Below are positions 25,126 to 33,987 of a DNA stretch of 64,000 nucleotides, in pieces. The translations under genes and the position numbers were made by a program. This DNA comes from Rhodobacterales bacterium (GTDB lineage: Bacteria > Pseudomonadota > Alphaproteobacteria > Rhizobiales > Stappiaceae). The first letter of the stretch is position 1, and every line of letters starts with the position of its first letter. The stretch covers positions 82,637 to 146,636 of the forward strand of contig VIRH01000106.1 of assembly GCA_008107755.1 (NCBI GenBank), in the 5' to 3' direction. The notes under the pieces were generated by a model that searched no databases, was not told the origin of the DNA, and was given only the letters and a program-made list of their open reading frames with translations.

Positions 25126-26934
25126 ATGAGCAAGACTGAGAAAATGTCGAAATGCTTGTTCCTTCTGGCGCTCCCGCCGCTCGTTTTCCTGATTCTCGGG
25201 TTCGTGCTCGCCACGGTCGCGCGGGAGCTGGAAGAGGACAGGGTCGACCGGAAGGCGGCCGAGCGTCTGACGCTCTACCGGCAGACAATTCTGGGCGAGT
25301 ATCAGAAATACCGCTATCTGCCCTACATGATCGCTCGCGACCCGCGCGCGACCGCGGTCCTGGGTCTTGGACAGCCGAATGAGACGGCCAACCGGTTCCT
25401 GCAGGAAATGGCCGAAAATTCCGGCGCCGACCTGCTCTATGTGATGAATGCCGACGGGACGACGCTCGGCGCGAGCAACTGGCAGGACGAGCTTTCGCTC
25501 GTTGGCCGCAATTACGGTTATCGGCCCTATTTCAGCGCTGCCATGAACGGTGAGGAAGGGCGCTTTTTCGCCATTGGCGCCACACTGGGCGAGCCTGGCC
25601 TGTTTCTGGCGCGTCCCACACCGGTCAGCGGCGAACCGATCGGCGTCGCGGTGGTGAAGGTGGACATGGGGCCGCTTGAGGACGCCTGGGCGGAAGGCGG
25701 AGAAATCGTCTTTGCGTCCGACGTGAACGGAGTGATCTTCCTTTCCAGTGATCCGGACTGGCGCTACCGGACGCTGACGGACTTGCCGGAGCCGGTCCGT
25801 GGGACCATCGAGTCGACCCGGCAGTATTTCGGCGAGACCCTCGTGCCTGTCAGTTCGAAGCCACAGGCCGCCGAGGAGCTTCTGACGATCGATGATCGGG
25901 TCTACCGGCACAACACGGCCGATGTCGGGCTGCTCGGCTGGACGCTTCACTTCCTGGTGCCGGAGGAGGAAACCCGCAGCAACGTCCTGCCGATATGGGC
26001 GGGGACCATCGCGCTCTGCCTCGTTTATGTCGTCATCGTTCTTGTTTTCGGCGCGCGCCGACTGCGCAAGGCCTCGGTTCGTCTGCGCCGGGAGTCCGAC
26101 GAGCTGAAGGAACTGAACACCCGGCTTGTCGACGAGATCCAGGAACGTCGGCGGGTCGAGCGCGAACTTCTGCAAGCCCAGCGCGGGCTGGCCCGGTCGA
26201 GCAGGCTCGCGGCGGTCGGCGAAATGTCGGCGGCGGTCGTCCATGAACTCAGCCAGCCCCTGGCGGCCTTGCGCATGTTTGTTGCCGGCACCCGCAAATT
26301 TCTTGAAAAAGGCGACACACAGACTGCGGCCAGCAATCTGACGGAGATCGAATCGCTGCAAATGCGCATGGCGCAACTGACACAGGAGCTGAAGCGGTTC
26401 GCTCGGCCGGGCGAGAGCCGGATCGAGAAGATCGACCTGCGCGAGAGCATCCGGACCGCCGAGAAAATCGTTCGCCCCCGCTTCGATGAAACCGGCGTCT
26501 GCCTTCGCCTGGACCTGCCGGAAGAGCCTCTGGAAGCGGAAACCGCACCGCTGAGGGTGGAGCAGATCCTGGTCAATCTTTTAAGGAACGGTGCCGATGC
26601 GGCTGCCGGACAAGACGTCGGGCAGGTTTGCCTGACCGCCGTCAGCGAGAATGCCGACCTGCTGCTTCGGATCTCCGACAACGGGCCGGGCGTTCCCGAG
26701 GGCCTTCGCGAGCGCATCTTCGACCCGTTCTTTTCCACCAAGGCCAACTCGGAAGGCATGGGGCTGGGTCTTGCGATTTCCATTCGTCTTGCGGAAGATC
26801 TCGGCGGCAGCCTTTCGGTCGGGGCAAATGCCGGTGGGGGAGCAGCTTTCGATCTGAGGCTCCCGGCTGTCGGCGCTGGGCCGGCGCCGGACCAGGCACC
26901 TGTCGTCAAAAGGGAACCAGAAGCCGCAGAATGA
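25126..26934 (+). CDS. DctB-like sensor histidine kinase
   Basis: A 602-residue membrane kinase. It has an N-terminal membrane helix (about residues 5-28), a periplasmic double-PAS/Cache sensor region, a second membrane helix near residue 285-305, a coiled-coil linker, then HisKA with H373 in 'VVHELSQPLAALRMF' and HATPase_c ('DNGPGVP', 'GMGLGLAIS'). The 'ELSQPLAAL' H-box is characteristic of the DctB branch. It would sense a small organic acid and phosphorylate the sigma-54 activator whose ATG overlaps its stop codon (ATGA). The ligand is inferred from the downstream TRAP operon. Confidence 0.9.
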   Translation: MSKTEKMSKCLFLLALPPLVFLILGFVLATVARELEEDRVDRKAAERLTLYRQTILGEYQKYRYLPYMIARDPRATAVLGLGQPNETANRFLQEMAENSGADLLYVMNADGTTLGASNWQDELSLVGRNYGYRPYFSAAMNGEEGRFFAIGATLGEPGLFLARPTPVSGEPIGVAVVKVDMGPLEDAWAEGGEIVFASDVNGVIFLSSDPDWRYRTLTDLPEPVRGTIESTRQYFGETLVPVSSKPQAAEELLTIDDRVYRHNTADVGLLGWTLHFLVPEEETRSNVLPIWAGTIALCLVYVVIVLVFGARRLRKASVRLRRESDELKELNTRLVDEIQERRRVERELLQAQRGLARSSRLAAVGEMSAAVVHELSQPLAALRMFVAGTRKFLEKGDTQTAASNLTEIESLQMRMAQLTQELKRFARPGESRIEKIDLRESIRTAEKIVRPRFDETGVCLRLDLPEEPLEAETAPLRVEQILVNLLRNGADAAAGQDVGQVCLTAVSENADLLLRISDNGPGVPEGLRERIFDPFFSTKANSEGMGLGLAISIRLAEDLGGSLSVGANAGGGAAFDLRLPAVGAGPAPDQAPVVKREPEAAE

Positions 26935-28328
26935 CAGTCTCGACATCCCCTACACCCGTTCTCATCGTAGATGACGATCCGGCCATGCGCGCGGCCCTTC
27001 GCCAGTGGATCCGGCTTGCCGGTTTCGAAACACGGGAGGTTGCGACCGCCGACGAGGCCATGGGCATTCTGTCCGCCGACTTCACCGGCTGTATTGTCTC
27101 CGACGTCATGCTGGACGGGCAGGACGGTGTCGAACTGCTCGGCCGGATCAACGGACTGGACCGGGACCTTCCGGTCATCCTCATCACCGGCCATGGTGAT
27201 GTCGCCATGGCGGTGGAGGCGATGCGGGCCGGGGCCTATGACTTTGTCGAGAAGCCGTTCGACCCGGATCACATCGCCGATGTCGTTCGCCGCGCGTGCG
27301 ACCGGCGGTCCCTCGTTCTGGAAAACCGGGTCCTGAAGCAGCAGATAGACACTGGGCCTGGGCTTGAAAGCCGGCTCATCGGCAACAGCCCGGTCATGGA
27401 AACCCTGCGCCGTCAGATCCTGCATTTCGCGCAGAACGACGCGTCGGTGCTGATCACCGGCGAAACCGGGACGGGCAAGGAAGTCATTGCCCAGGCGTTG
27501 CACGATTTCGGCCTTCGCAAGAACGGCGCCTTCATGGCCATCAATGCAGCCGCCCTTCCGGAATCCATGGTCGAGGCGGAACTCTTCGGTCACGAACCCG
27601 GCGCCTTTACCGGGGCGGACCGGCAGCGGATCGGCCGCATCGAGGCTGCGGACGGTGGTGTTCTGTTTCTGGATGAAATCGTCTCCATGCCGCCAGCGCT
27701 CCAGCCGAAACTCCTCCGGGTGCTTCAGGAACGCAAGGTCGACCGCATCGGCGGCACGGTTCCGGTCGATGTCGACATCAGGCTGATCAGCGCCGCCAAT
27801 ATCGATCCCAGGGAGGCGGTGGCTTCAGGACGCCTGCGCGAGGATCTGCTCTTCCGCCTGAACACGATCGAAATCCACGTTCCGCCGCTGCGAGAGCGTG
27901 GACGCGACACGTTGTTGCTGTTCGACACCTTCCTCAACCGCTTCGCCGCCCGTTATTCGCTCGAGGTGCCGGTCACCAGTGCGCGTGACGAGGCGTTCCT
28001 GCAGACCTATTCCTGGCCGGGCAATGTGCGCGAGCTGCGCAACGCGGCAGAACGCTTCGTCCTGAACGCCGGTGTCAGTCCCCGGCCGCTGGAAGCCGTC
28101 GTGACCGGAGGTCCGCACGATGTGGGACCGGCAGTTGCCGCAGGCGGTCTGAAAGAGCTGATGGATGTCTACGAGCGCACCCTGATCGAGGGCGCGCTGC
28201 GCCGGCACGGCGGGCGCATCGCGGACGTCATGCGGGAGCTGAACCTGCCCCGGCGAACCCTCAACGAAAAGATGGCGCGCCATGGCCTGAGCCGGGAGCT
28301 GGTTGCGGGCGACGAAGTCGTGCCATGA
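26931..28328 (+). CDS. DctD-like sigma-54-dependent response regulator
   Basis: A 465-residue NtrC-family activator. The receiver domain has phospho-acceptor D58 in 'CIVSDVMLDGQDG'. The AAA+ domain has Walker A 'GETGTGKE', the sigma-54-contact loop 'GAFTGA' and the arginine-finger region 'EDLLFRLNTIEIHVPPLRER'. The C-terminal Fis-type helix-turn-helix ends in 'LNLPRRTLNEKMARHGL'. It overlaps the kinase by 4 bp (ATGA). A candidate sigma-54 promoter lies 132 bp after its end, before the TRAP operon, so that operon is the likely target. Confidence 0.93.
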   Translation: MTVSTSPTPVLIVDDDPAMRAALRQWIRLAGFETREVATADEAMGILSADFTGCIVSDVMLDGQDGVELLGRINGLDRDLPVILITGHGDVAMAVEAMRAGAYDFVEKPFDPDHIADVVRRACDRRSLVLENRVLKQQIDTGPGLESRLIGNSPVMETLRRQILHFAQNDASVLITGETGTGKEVIAQALHDFGLRKNGAFMAINAAALPESMVEAELFGHEPGAFTGADRQRIGRIEAADGGVLFLDEIVSMPPALQPKLLRVLQERKVDRIGGTVPVDVDIRLISAANIDPREAVASGRLREDLLFRLNTIEIHVPPLRERGRDTLLLFDTFLNRFAARYSLEVPVTSARDEAFLQTYSWPGNVRELRNAAERFVLNAGVSPRPLEAVVTGGPHDVGPAVAAGGLKELMDVYERTLIEGALRRHGGRIADVMRELNLPRRTLNEKMARHGLSRELVAGDEVVP

Positions 28329-28335
28329 CGCGGGC

Positions 28336-28355
28336 GTCGGCGGATTTCCGCCGAC
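28336..28355 (+). terminator. Hairpin after DctD-like gene
   Basis: Perfect 8-bp stem GTCGGCGG-ATTT-CCGCCGAC seven bases after the stop codon. The tail CTTATAAGG is only weakly T-rich, so termination efficiency is uncertain. Confidence 0.45.
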
Positions 28356-28459
28356 CTTATAAGGTGGTGAGCGGAAATTTGCCTAGATGCAGTGCGGTAT
28401 TCGTCCGAATTACGGCGAAAAGCGCCCGATCCCCTGGGTCATTGCTTGTCAACGCAAGC

Positions 28460-28475
28460 TGGCACGGGTCATGCT
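28460..28475 (+). promoter_or_regulatory. Sigma-54 promoter for TRAP operon
   Basis: TGGCACG-GGTC-ATGCT matches the consensus TGGCACG-N4-TTGC[AT] with one mismatch and exact GG-GC spacing. It lies 93 bp upstream of the substrate-binding-protein ATG. A short dyad ATTCG-TC-CGAAT at 28399-28410 lies upstream at a suitable distance for activator binding. Confidence 0.75.
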
Positions 28476-28567
28476 ACGGACTCTGGTGTCCGGCTCGGGC
28501 CTGCCGCGCGCAAAGCGGGGTGGTTGAGCTGCCGGGCAACTGGGCTTACAGAATCTGGGAGGATTTC

Positions 28568-29584
28568 ATGCTCATATCTCTTAAATCCGCAACCGCCTTG
28601 TCGGCGGCGGCACTTAGCTTTGTATTCGCCACCGAAACGTTCGCCGCAGACGTCACCTGGAACGTGTCGCTGTGGGGCAAGCGCCGGGCCTTCACCGAGC
28701 ACGTCGAGAAGCTCGCCGAGGAAGTTTCCGCCAAGACGGACGGCAAGTTTGAACTGAAACTTCAGTACGGCGAGGCTCTTTCGAAATCGAGGGAGAATCT
28801 GGACGGCATTTCCTTCGGCGCCTTCGAGATGGCACAGATCTGTGCGTCCTATCACCCGGACAAGAACCCGAGCCTCACGGTCCTCGAACTGCCATTCCTC
28901 GGCGTCAAGGATCTGAAGGAGGAAATCAAGGTTTCCATGAAGCTCTATGAGCAGCCTGCGGTGAAAGAGGACCTGGGCCGCTGGAACGCCATGGCCCTGA
29001 TGCCTTCGCCGATGCCGCAGTACAATTTCGCCGGCAAGGGTGACGTTCCCGATTCCATCGAAGCCTTCAACGGCATGCGCGTGCGCGCTCTCGGCGGCAT
29101 CGGGCAGCTGATGGAAGCCGTAGGCGCTGTTCCGACCTCCGTTACGGCGTCCGAAACCTATCAGGCCATCGACTCCGGCACGGTTCGGGCTGCCAGCTTC
29201 GCCCCCCATGCTCATCTCTCCTTCAAGGTCGTGGAAGTTGCCGACTGGTGGACGAAGAACCTCAACCCGGGAACTGTCCAGTGCCCGGTGATCGTGAACA
29301 TCGACGCCTATGAAGCGCTGCCGGATGATTTCAAGCAGGCCCTCGACAGCTCTGTCGACCCTGCGCTGGCCCACTATCTGGAGACCTATGACAAGGTCTA
29401 CGAAAAGTGGTGGCCGGAGCTGGAAAGCCAGGGCGTGACCCAGGTCGAATTCTCCGACGAGGAACTGGCCGCCTTTGCGGAAAAGGCCGGACCGATTCAC
29501 GCAGCCTGGGTCGAGGAGCAGACCGCGAACGGCCTGCCTGGCCAGGAACTGCTGGACATGGTCAAGACGACCATTTCCGAATAA
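28568..29584 (+). CDS. TRAP transporter substrate-binding protein (DctP family), operon 1
   Basis: A 338-residue periplasmic binding protein with a signal peptide ending near 'FATETFA'. The DctP-fold segments are visible: 'WGKRRAFTEHVEKLAEEVSA', 'LPFLGVKDLKEE', 'FNGMRVRALGGIGQLMEAVG' (the usual arginine-bearing ligand strand) and 'VPTSVTASETYQAIDSGTVR'. GGGAGG precedes the ATG. The linked DctBD pair favours a carboxylic acid substrate, possibly a C4-dicarboxylate, but the ligand cannot be read from sequence alone. Confidence 0.92.
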   Translation: MLISLKSATALSAAALSFVFATETFAADVTWNVSLWGKRRAFTEHVEKLAEEVSAKTDGKFELKLQYGEALSKSRENLDGISFGAFEMAQICASYHPDKNPSLTVLELPFLGVKDLKEEIKVSMKLYEQPAVKEDLGRWNAMALMPSPMPQYNFAGKGDVPDSIEAFNGMRVRALGGIGQLMEAVGAVPTSVTASETYQAIDSGTVRAASFAPHAHLSFKVVEVADWWTKNLNPGTVQCPVIVNIDAYEALPDDFKQALDSSVDPALAHYLETYDKVYEKWWPELESQGVTQVEFSDEELAAFAEKAGPIHAAWVEEQTANGLPGQELLDMVKTTISE

Positions 29585-29608
29585 GCCCGAACCCGGCTCA
29601 AATCGTTT

Positions 29609-29636
29609 GCCTTCCGGCGTGACAACGCCGGTAGGC
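29609..29636 (+). other. Intercistronic stem-loop between TRAP binding protein and permeases
   Basis: GCCTTCCGGCGT-GACA-ACGCCGGTAGGC, a 12-bp stem with one mismatch and a GACA loop, without a T-run. Its position after the binding-protein gene suggests 3'-end protection and higher binding-protein yield rather than termination. Confidence 0.6.
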
Positions 29637-29656
29637 CCTGCTCAGGGCTGACACTC

Positions 29657-30301
29657 ATGATGACAATTGATTCCGACGCGCGTTCCGGTTCGGAGCGCCC
29701 GGTTACCTACATTCGTTTCGATGGCTGGCTTTCCCATGTCGAGAACGCCTTCAATCTCATCGCCGCCTTTTCAATTCTGACGTTGATGCTGCTCGCGGTT
29801 GCGCAGGTGATCGGACGTCTGCTGTTCAACATGCCGGTTCCCGGTTTCATCGATATCACCGAACAGGCCATGGCTATCTTCGCCTTTGCCGGCGTTGCCT
29901 ATTGTCAGCGTGTCGGCGGGCATATCCGGATGGAGATCGTGCTCGGCCGGCTGAGTGGCCGCACGCTCTATGTCTGCGAAATGGTCGGCGTGATCCTGAT
30001 CGCCTTCACGGTCGCTCTTCTGATCTGGGGATCCTGGTACCACTTCGACCGGTCCTGGACGATCGGCGACAGCACCATGGACATCCGCCTGCCAACCTGG
30101 CCCTCGAAGCTGGTGATCCCGGTTGCTTTGAGCCTTCTGCTTGTTCGGCTGATCATGCAGATCTACGGCTATGCGCGTCTGGTGGCCGACCCCTCGCGCG
30201 AACCGGTTGCGGTGCCGATGATCGAAGGCGTCGAAGAACATGCAAAGCACGAGATCGATGAAGCTTTTGGCGATGAGACTGCCGAAGGAGGCACCCGATG
30301 A
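29657..30301 (+). CDS. dctQ: TRAP transporter small permease (DctQ), operon 1
   Basis: A 214-residue protein with four membrane helices and the DctQ pattern ('PVPGFIDITEQAMAIFAFAG', 'YCQRVGGHIRMEIVLGRLSG', 'IRLPTWPSKLVIPVALSLLL'). It is the small membrane subunit that pairs with DctM. It has a charged C-terminal tail and ends in an ATGA overlap with the large permease. Confidence 0.92.
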   Translation: MMTIDSDARSGSERPVTYIRFDGWLSHVENAFNLIAAFSILTLMLLAVAQVIGRLLFNMPVPGFIDITEQAMAIFAFAGVAYCQRVGGHIRMEIVLGRLSGRTLYVCEMVGVILIAFTVALLIWGSWYHFDRSWTIGDSTMDIRLPTWPSKLVIPVALSLLLVRLIMQIYGYARLVADPSREPVAVPMIEGVEEHAKHEIDEAFGDETAEGGTR

Positions 30302-31668
30302 CCCCGTTGGAAGTTGGTCTCATGATGACGGGCGTGATGCTCGTTCTCGTGGTTCTGGGCGTACGCGTTGCTTTCGCAGCCGCCTTCACCGGGCTTGTCG
30401 GCCTGATCATCCATTTTTCCATGAAAATGGGTTTCGAGCGCGGTTTCTTCGTCGCTTTGAAGATGGCGGGCACCATCCCTCATTCCAAGTCGGTGACCTA
30501 TTCGCTGTCGGTCCTGCCGACGTTCATCCTGATCGGCTTTCTGGCGTTCTACGCCGGCTTTACCAAGCAGCTGTTCGAAGCGGCGAAGCGCTGGCTGGGC
30601 TGGCTGCCGGGCGGCATGGCAGTTGGAACCGTGTTTTCGACGGCAGGCTTTGCTGCCGTCTCCGGGGCTTCGGTCGCAACCGCTGCGGTCTTTGCCCGTG
30701 TTGCCATTCCCGAGATGCTCGAGGCGGGCTATTCGAAGCGCCTGTCGGCGGCTGTCGTCGCCGCAGGCGGAACGCTTGCATCGCTGATCCCGCCATCGGC
30801 GATCCTCGTCATCTATGCCATCCTGGTGGAACAGTCCGTCGGCAAGCTGCTTATCGCGGGTTTTCTGCCGGGCGTCTTCTCGGCGTTCATCTATGTCGCC
30901 ATCATTATCGGGATCTCCGCGTGGCGCGGCGATGCACCGCCGGTTCGCGGCTTCACCTGGAAACAGCGGTTCGAGAGCGTGCCGGGCACGCTGCCGATCA
31001 TTGCCGTGGTTGCCATCATCTTCTGTGCATTCTTCTTCGGATTGGCGACGCCGACGGAGGCCGGTTCGCTGGGCGCCTTTGTCGTGCTGATGGTGGCATT
31101 CTTCAGAGGCATGAAGATGAAACAGCTCGGCCAGGCTCTGCACGAGACGGCAAAGTTGACGGTGATGATCTTCACCCTCATCTGGGGCGTGCTGGTCTAT
31201 GTCCGCTTTCTGGGGTTTGCCGGTCTTCCGGATGCCTTCAGGGACTTCATCGTCACGCTTCACTTCTCGCCCTGGATGATCATGGTCTGCATCCTGCTTG
31301 CCTACGCGGTGCTGGGCATGTTCATGGATGCCATCGGCATGCTGATCCTGACGCTGCCCGTCGTCTACCCGGCAGTTATGGCGTTGAACGGAGGCGAGGG
31401 GGTCTCGGCCGTCGACAGTACCTTCGGCATGTCGGGTGAAGCCTGCGCCATCTGGTTCGGGATTCTGGTGGTGAAGATGGCGGAGCTCTGTCTGATCACG
31501 CCACCCATCGGCCTCAACTGCTTCGTGGTGTCCGGTGTTCGCCCGGACATCCCGGTGCAGGAGGTGTTCCGGGGCTGCGTTCCCTTCTTCATCGCAGACG
31601 TTCTGACGATCGGTGGCCTTCTGGCCTTTCCGTCAATCATCACGATCCTGCCTGAGCTGATGGGATAG
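30298..31668 (+). CDS. dctM: TRAP transporter large permease (DctM), operon 1
   Basis: A 456-residue ion-transporter-superfamily protein with about 12-14 membrane segments. DctM motifs are 'TYSLSVLPTFILIGFLAFYA', 'ASLIPPSAILVIYAILVEQS' and 'GLATPTEAGSLGAFVVLMVA'. It couples uptake to the sodium gradient. It overlaps dctQ by 4 bp and is followed by a strong terminator, closing the binding protein-dctQ-dctM operon. Confidence 0.94.
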   Translation: MTPLEVGLMMTGVMLVLVVLGVRVAFAAAFTGLVGLIIHFSMKMGFERGFFVALKMAGTIPHSKSVTYSLSVLPTFILIGFLAFYAGFTKQLFEAAKRWLGWLPGGMAVGTVFSTAGFAAVSGASVATAAVFARVAIPEMLEAGYSKRLSAAVVAAGGTLASLIPPSAILVIYAILVEQSVGKLLIAGFLPGVFSAFIYVAIIIGISAWRGDAPPVRGFTWKQRFESVPGTLPIIAVVAIIFCAFFFGLATPTEAGSLGAFVVLMVAFFRGMKMKQLGQALHETAKLTVMIFTLIWGVLVYVRFLGFAGLPDAFRDFIVTLHFSPWMIMVCILLAYAVLGMFMDAIGMLILTLPVVYPAVMALNGGEGVSAVDSTFGMSGEACAIWFGILVVKMAELCLITPPIGLNCFVVSGVRPDIPVQEVFRGCVPFFIADVLTIGGLLAFPSIITILPELMG

Positions 31669-31690
31669 ACCCCGACGCAGGGACCTTGTG

Positions 31691-31731
31691 AATCGGGCCG
31701 CCGGCCATGCCGGCGGCCCGATTTCTGTTTT
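31691..31731 (+). terminator. Terminator of TRAP operon 1
   Basis: A 15-bp perfect inverted repeat, AATCGGGCCGCCGGC and its complement around the loop CAT, followed by TCTGTTTTC. Confidence 0.9.
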
Positions 31732-32273
31732 CAGGGACGCGGTCCGAATTCGTTGGTTCCCGCATCTCCGAGAAAGAAGCAGTTCTTGAAGTATTGAACG
31801 AGCATAAAAAAGACCCCGACGATCGGGATGAACCAGGTGACCAGCCACAGGGCGGAAACGCCCCGGTCATGCATTCTGCGCGCGTCAAGCGCGAGCCGGA
31901 ATACGGAGGCGGCCACGAAAACGAGCATGAAGGCGAAAAAGGCCGGTTGCCCCGTCGCCTGCTCGACATCCGCTGAGGTCTGCACATTCTGATCCATCAG
32001 CCAGAACGTCAACATGGTCGCCACGCAGATGAGAAAGACAAGATGCGCGATCTGCAGAATCCAGTAGTTCAGAAGACCGGTCCGGCCCGTGAACGAGAAG
32101 GCTGAAACAATAAGACCGCCTACGGACGCTGACAGCGAACCGCCAGCTTCTTGATCGAGTGATGGTGGCGCCGCCGCCATTGCCGGCGAAAAACCGGCCG
32201 TTGCTACCCGAGCCGAGCCCCAGGACGTGGGCGCGTTATCCAGCCCCCGTTTCCCAAACTGCTTTCGCTGCAT
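31731..32273 (-). CDS. DUF805 family membrane protein
   Basis: A 180-residue protein. After a polar N-terminal stretch of about 55 residues it has the DUF805 pattern: 'FSFTGRTGLLNYWILQIAHL', three membrane helices, 'LDARRMHDRGVSALWL', and the C-terminal 'GDAGTNEFGPRP'. ATG at 32273 is preferred to the adjacent TTG. DUF805 proteins are inner-membrane proteins of unknown function. It is convergent with the TRAP operon. Confidence 0.88.
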   Translation of the reverse strand: MQRKQFGKRGLDNAPTSWGSARVATAGFSPAMAAAPPSLDQEAGGSLSASVGGLIVSAFSFTGRTGLLNYWILQIAHLVFLICVATMLTFWLMDQNVQTSADVEQATGQPAFFAFMLVFVAASVFRLALDARRMHDRGVSALWLVTWFIPIVGVFFMLVQYFKNCFFLGDAGTNEFGPRP

Positions 32274-32539
32274 CAAGACGCCCCTATGCGATGGACAATT
32301 TCTAAAAACGAAACAGACCTTGCGTCAGCCCATTTAAGATTACGGAAAGGGGCGTGGTAAAATTTGCATGAAGAAATATGACAGGATGCTACCAGTCTTT
32401 ATTCGGGTCTGTTCTGAAATTGTATCGGACTTCAAACGGAAGGTCTGTGTGGCTTGTTGTTTTTGCACCTGCTAGAAGGTGCGTATTTACAAGATAGTCG
32501 ACCCGTGATTGCATTTGAGATGTCGAATTGGGGGGAGAT
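32274..32539. other. AT-rich intergenic region before the PD-(D/E)xK gene
   Basis: A 266-bp interval between divergent genes, visibly AT-richer than the surroundings from about 32290 onward. No RNA gene, repeat or recognised operator was found; it presumably holds both promoters. Confidence 0.5.
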
Positions 32540-33943
32540 ATGTCGAACTTACCGTCTATATTGAAACAAGGAGAAAGGTCTCGTCTTTTTCCTGTCCTTG
32601 CAGAAACGTCGAAAGAAGGGCGCACGCTTTCCATTCTTTTATCGTGCATTGAAAACGTGCACGAATTGGGCAAAGTCCTGCTAGCTGACCTTGGCGTACG
32701 AATTGGACCTCGCGCAAAAGTGGAGACGTATACCGAGGTAGTCTTCCATAAGCGAATTGAAAACAGAGCACTGAGGCCAGATGGCTTGATTGTCGTCCAA
32801 ACGGGCTCAAAACAATGGACCGCCTTGATCGAAGCTAAAGTAGGAAAAAATGATCTGACAGCCGAACAGGTTGAAGGTTATCTGGAGATTGCAAAACAAT
32901 CCGGCATTGATGCATTGATTACGATATCAAATCAGTTCGCGCCCTTGCCAACTCATCATCCAGTTCCTGTCAGTGCGAACTCGCGCAAGAAGGCAACATT
33001 GTTTCACTGGTCTTGGAAGCACATTCTCACGACAGCCAAACTGCTTTTGGATAATCGCGAGGTCGGGGATGCAGACCAACAGATCCTATTGAATGAAATG
33101 CTTCGCTTCTTAAGCCACGATAGTGCTGGAGTGCGAAGCTTTGATCAGATGCCAAGCTCTTGGAGCGATTTGCTTGCCGTCGTTCAGGCCGGAGGCTCGG
33201 TCGCGGCGAACAACAGTGACACGAAAGAAGTTATCGGCGCTTGGCATCAGGAATCACAGGACCTTAGCCTAATATTAAGTCGCCAGTTGGCGCGCAATGT
33301 AGAAATCAAGGTTCCTCGCAGTCATCGGCACGATCCTCTTGCGAGGGCCAAAGCGGATGCGCAAACTTTATGTACGGACAAGAAACTCCAAACTACTTTG
33401 TCAGTGCCTGATGCGGCATCTCCGATCGAAGTGATCGTAGATCTGCAGACAAGATCGATCGCAATTTCGATGAAGCTCAAAGCTCCATCAGACAAGATAT
33501 CCACCAAGGCGAGACTGAATTGGCTTCTTAAGCAAATTGCGAACTCAGATGACAAGAATCTATACGTAAGACTTTTTTGGCCAGGACGAGGTCCATATAG
33601 TCAGTTTTCGGTAAAGCAACTGCGAGAAGATGCTCCTATCGTAGATGAAAAGAAAAGCAACACAGTAACGTCATTTGAAGTTGTTATGGTAAAAGACTGT
33701 GGCGCTCGCTTGGGCCAGAGACGGAACTTTATCGTCGATCTCGAGAATGCGGTTCCTGATTTCTACGAACAAGCCGGACAATATCTTAGAAATTGGCAAG
33801 CGCCAGCGCCAAAACTAAAAGAGGAAAAATCTGATCCAAAAAACGTTGATACAAGATCTATGCAAAAGGAAGCCGAGCTAAAGGCCTTCGAAAGACATGA
33901 CATTTCAGACGTTGACAGAGGAATGGATGCGCAGAGCGATTAG
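32540..33943 (+). CDS. Orphan PD-(D/E)xK nuclease-fold protein
   Basis: A 467-residue protein I cannot assign to a characterised family. The N-terminal third has an apparent PD-(D/E)xK active site: E66 ('YTEVVF'), D81 in 'ALRPDGLIVV', then E98-A-K100 in 'WTALIEAKVGKNDL', followed by Q110 in 'TAEQVEGYLEIAKQ'. The middle and C-terminal parts (about 190-430) have no recognised domain; the final 40 residues are highly charged. Codon use and base composition are much AT-richer than the neighbours, and the gene stands alone between DUF805 and xseA, which suggests horizontal acquisition. A restriction, defence or DNA-processing role is inference. ATG at 32540 lies directly behind a GGGGGGAG stretch; a TTG start at 32528 is possible. 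Confidence 0.75.
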   Translation: MSNLPSILKQGERSRLFPVLAETSKEGRTLSILLSCIENVHELGKVLLADLGVRIGPRAKVETYTEVVFHKRIENRALRPDGLIVVQTGSKQWTALIEAKVGKNDLTAEQVEGYLEIAKQSGIDALITISNQFAPLPTHHPVPVSANSRKKATLFHWSWKHILTTAKLLLDNREVGDADQQILLNEMLRFLSHDSAGVRSFDQMPSSWSDLLAVVQAGGSVAANNSDTKEVIGAWHQESQDLSLILSRQLARNVEIKVPRSHRHDPLARAKADAQTLCTDKKLQTTLSVPDAASPIEVIVDLQTRSIAISMKLKAPSDKISTKARLNWLLKQIANSDDKNLYVRLFWPGRGPYSQFSVKQLREDAPIVDEKKSNTVTSFEVVMVKDCGARLGQRRNFIVDLENAVPDFYEQAGQYLRNWQAPAPKLKEEKSDPKNVDTRSMQKEAELKAFERHDISDVDRGMDAQSD

Positions 33944-33987
33944 TCAATCCTAAACTCCCGTCGTTCCGAAAATCCGCTCTATTGCAG

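Noticed and set aside
32274..33943. Multi-gene defence island around the nuclease-fold gene
   Set aside because: Neighbours are DUF805 and xseA, both ordinary; no methylase, helicase, toxin or CRISPR element is adjacent.
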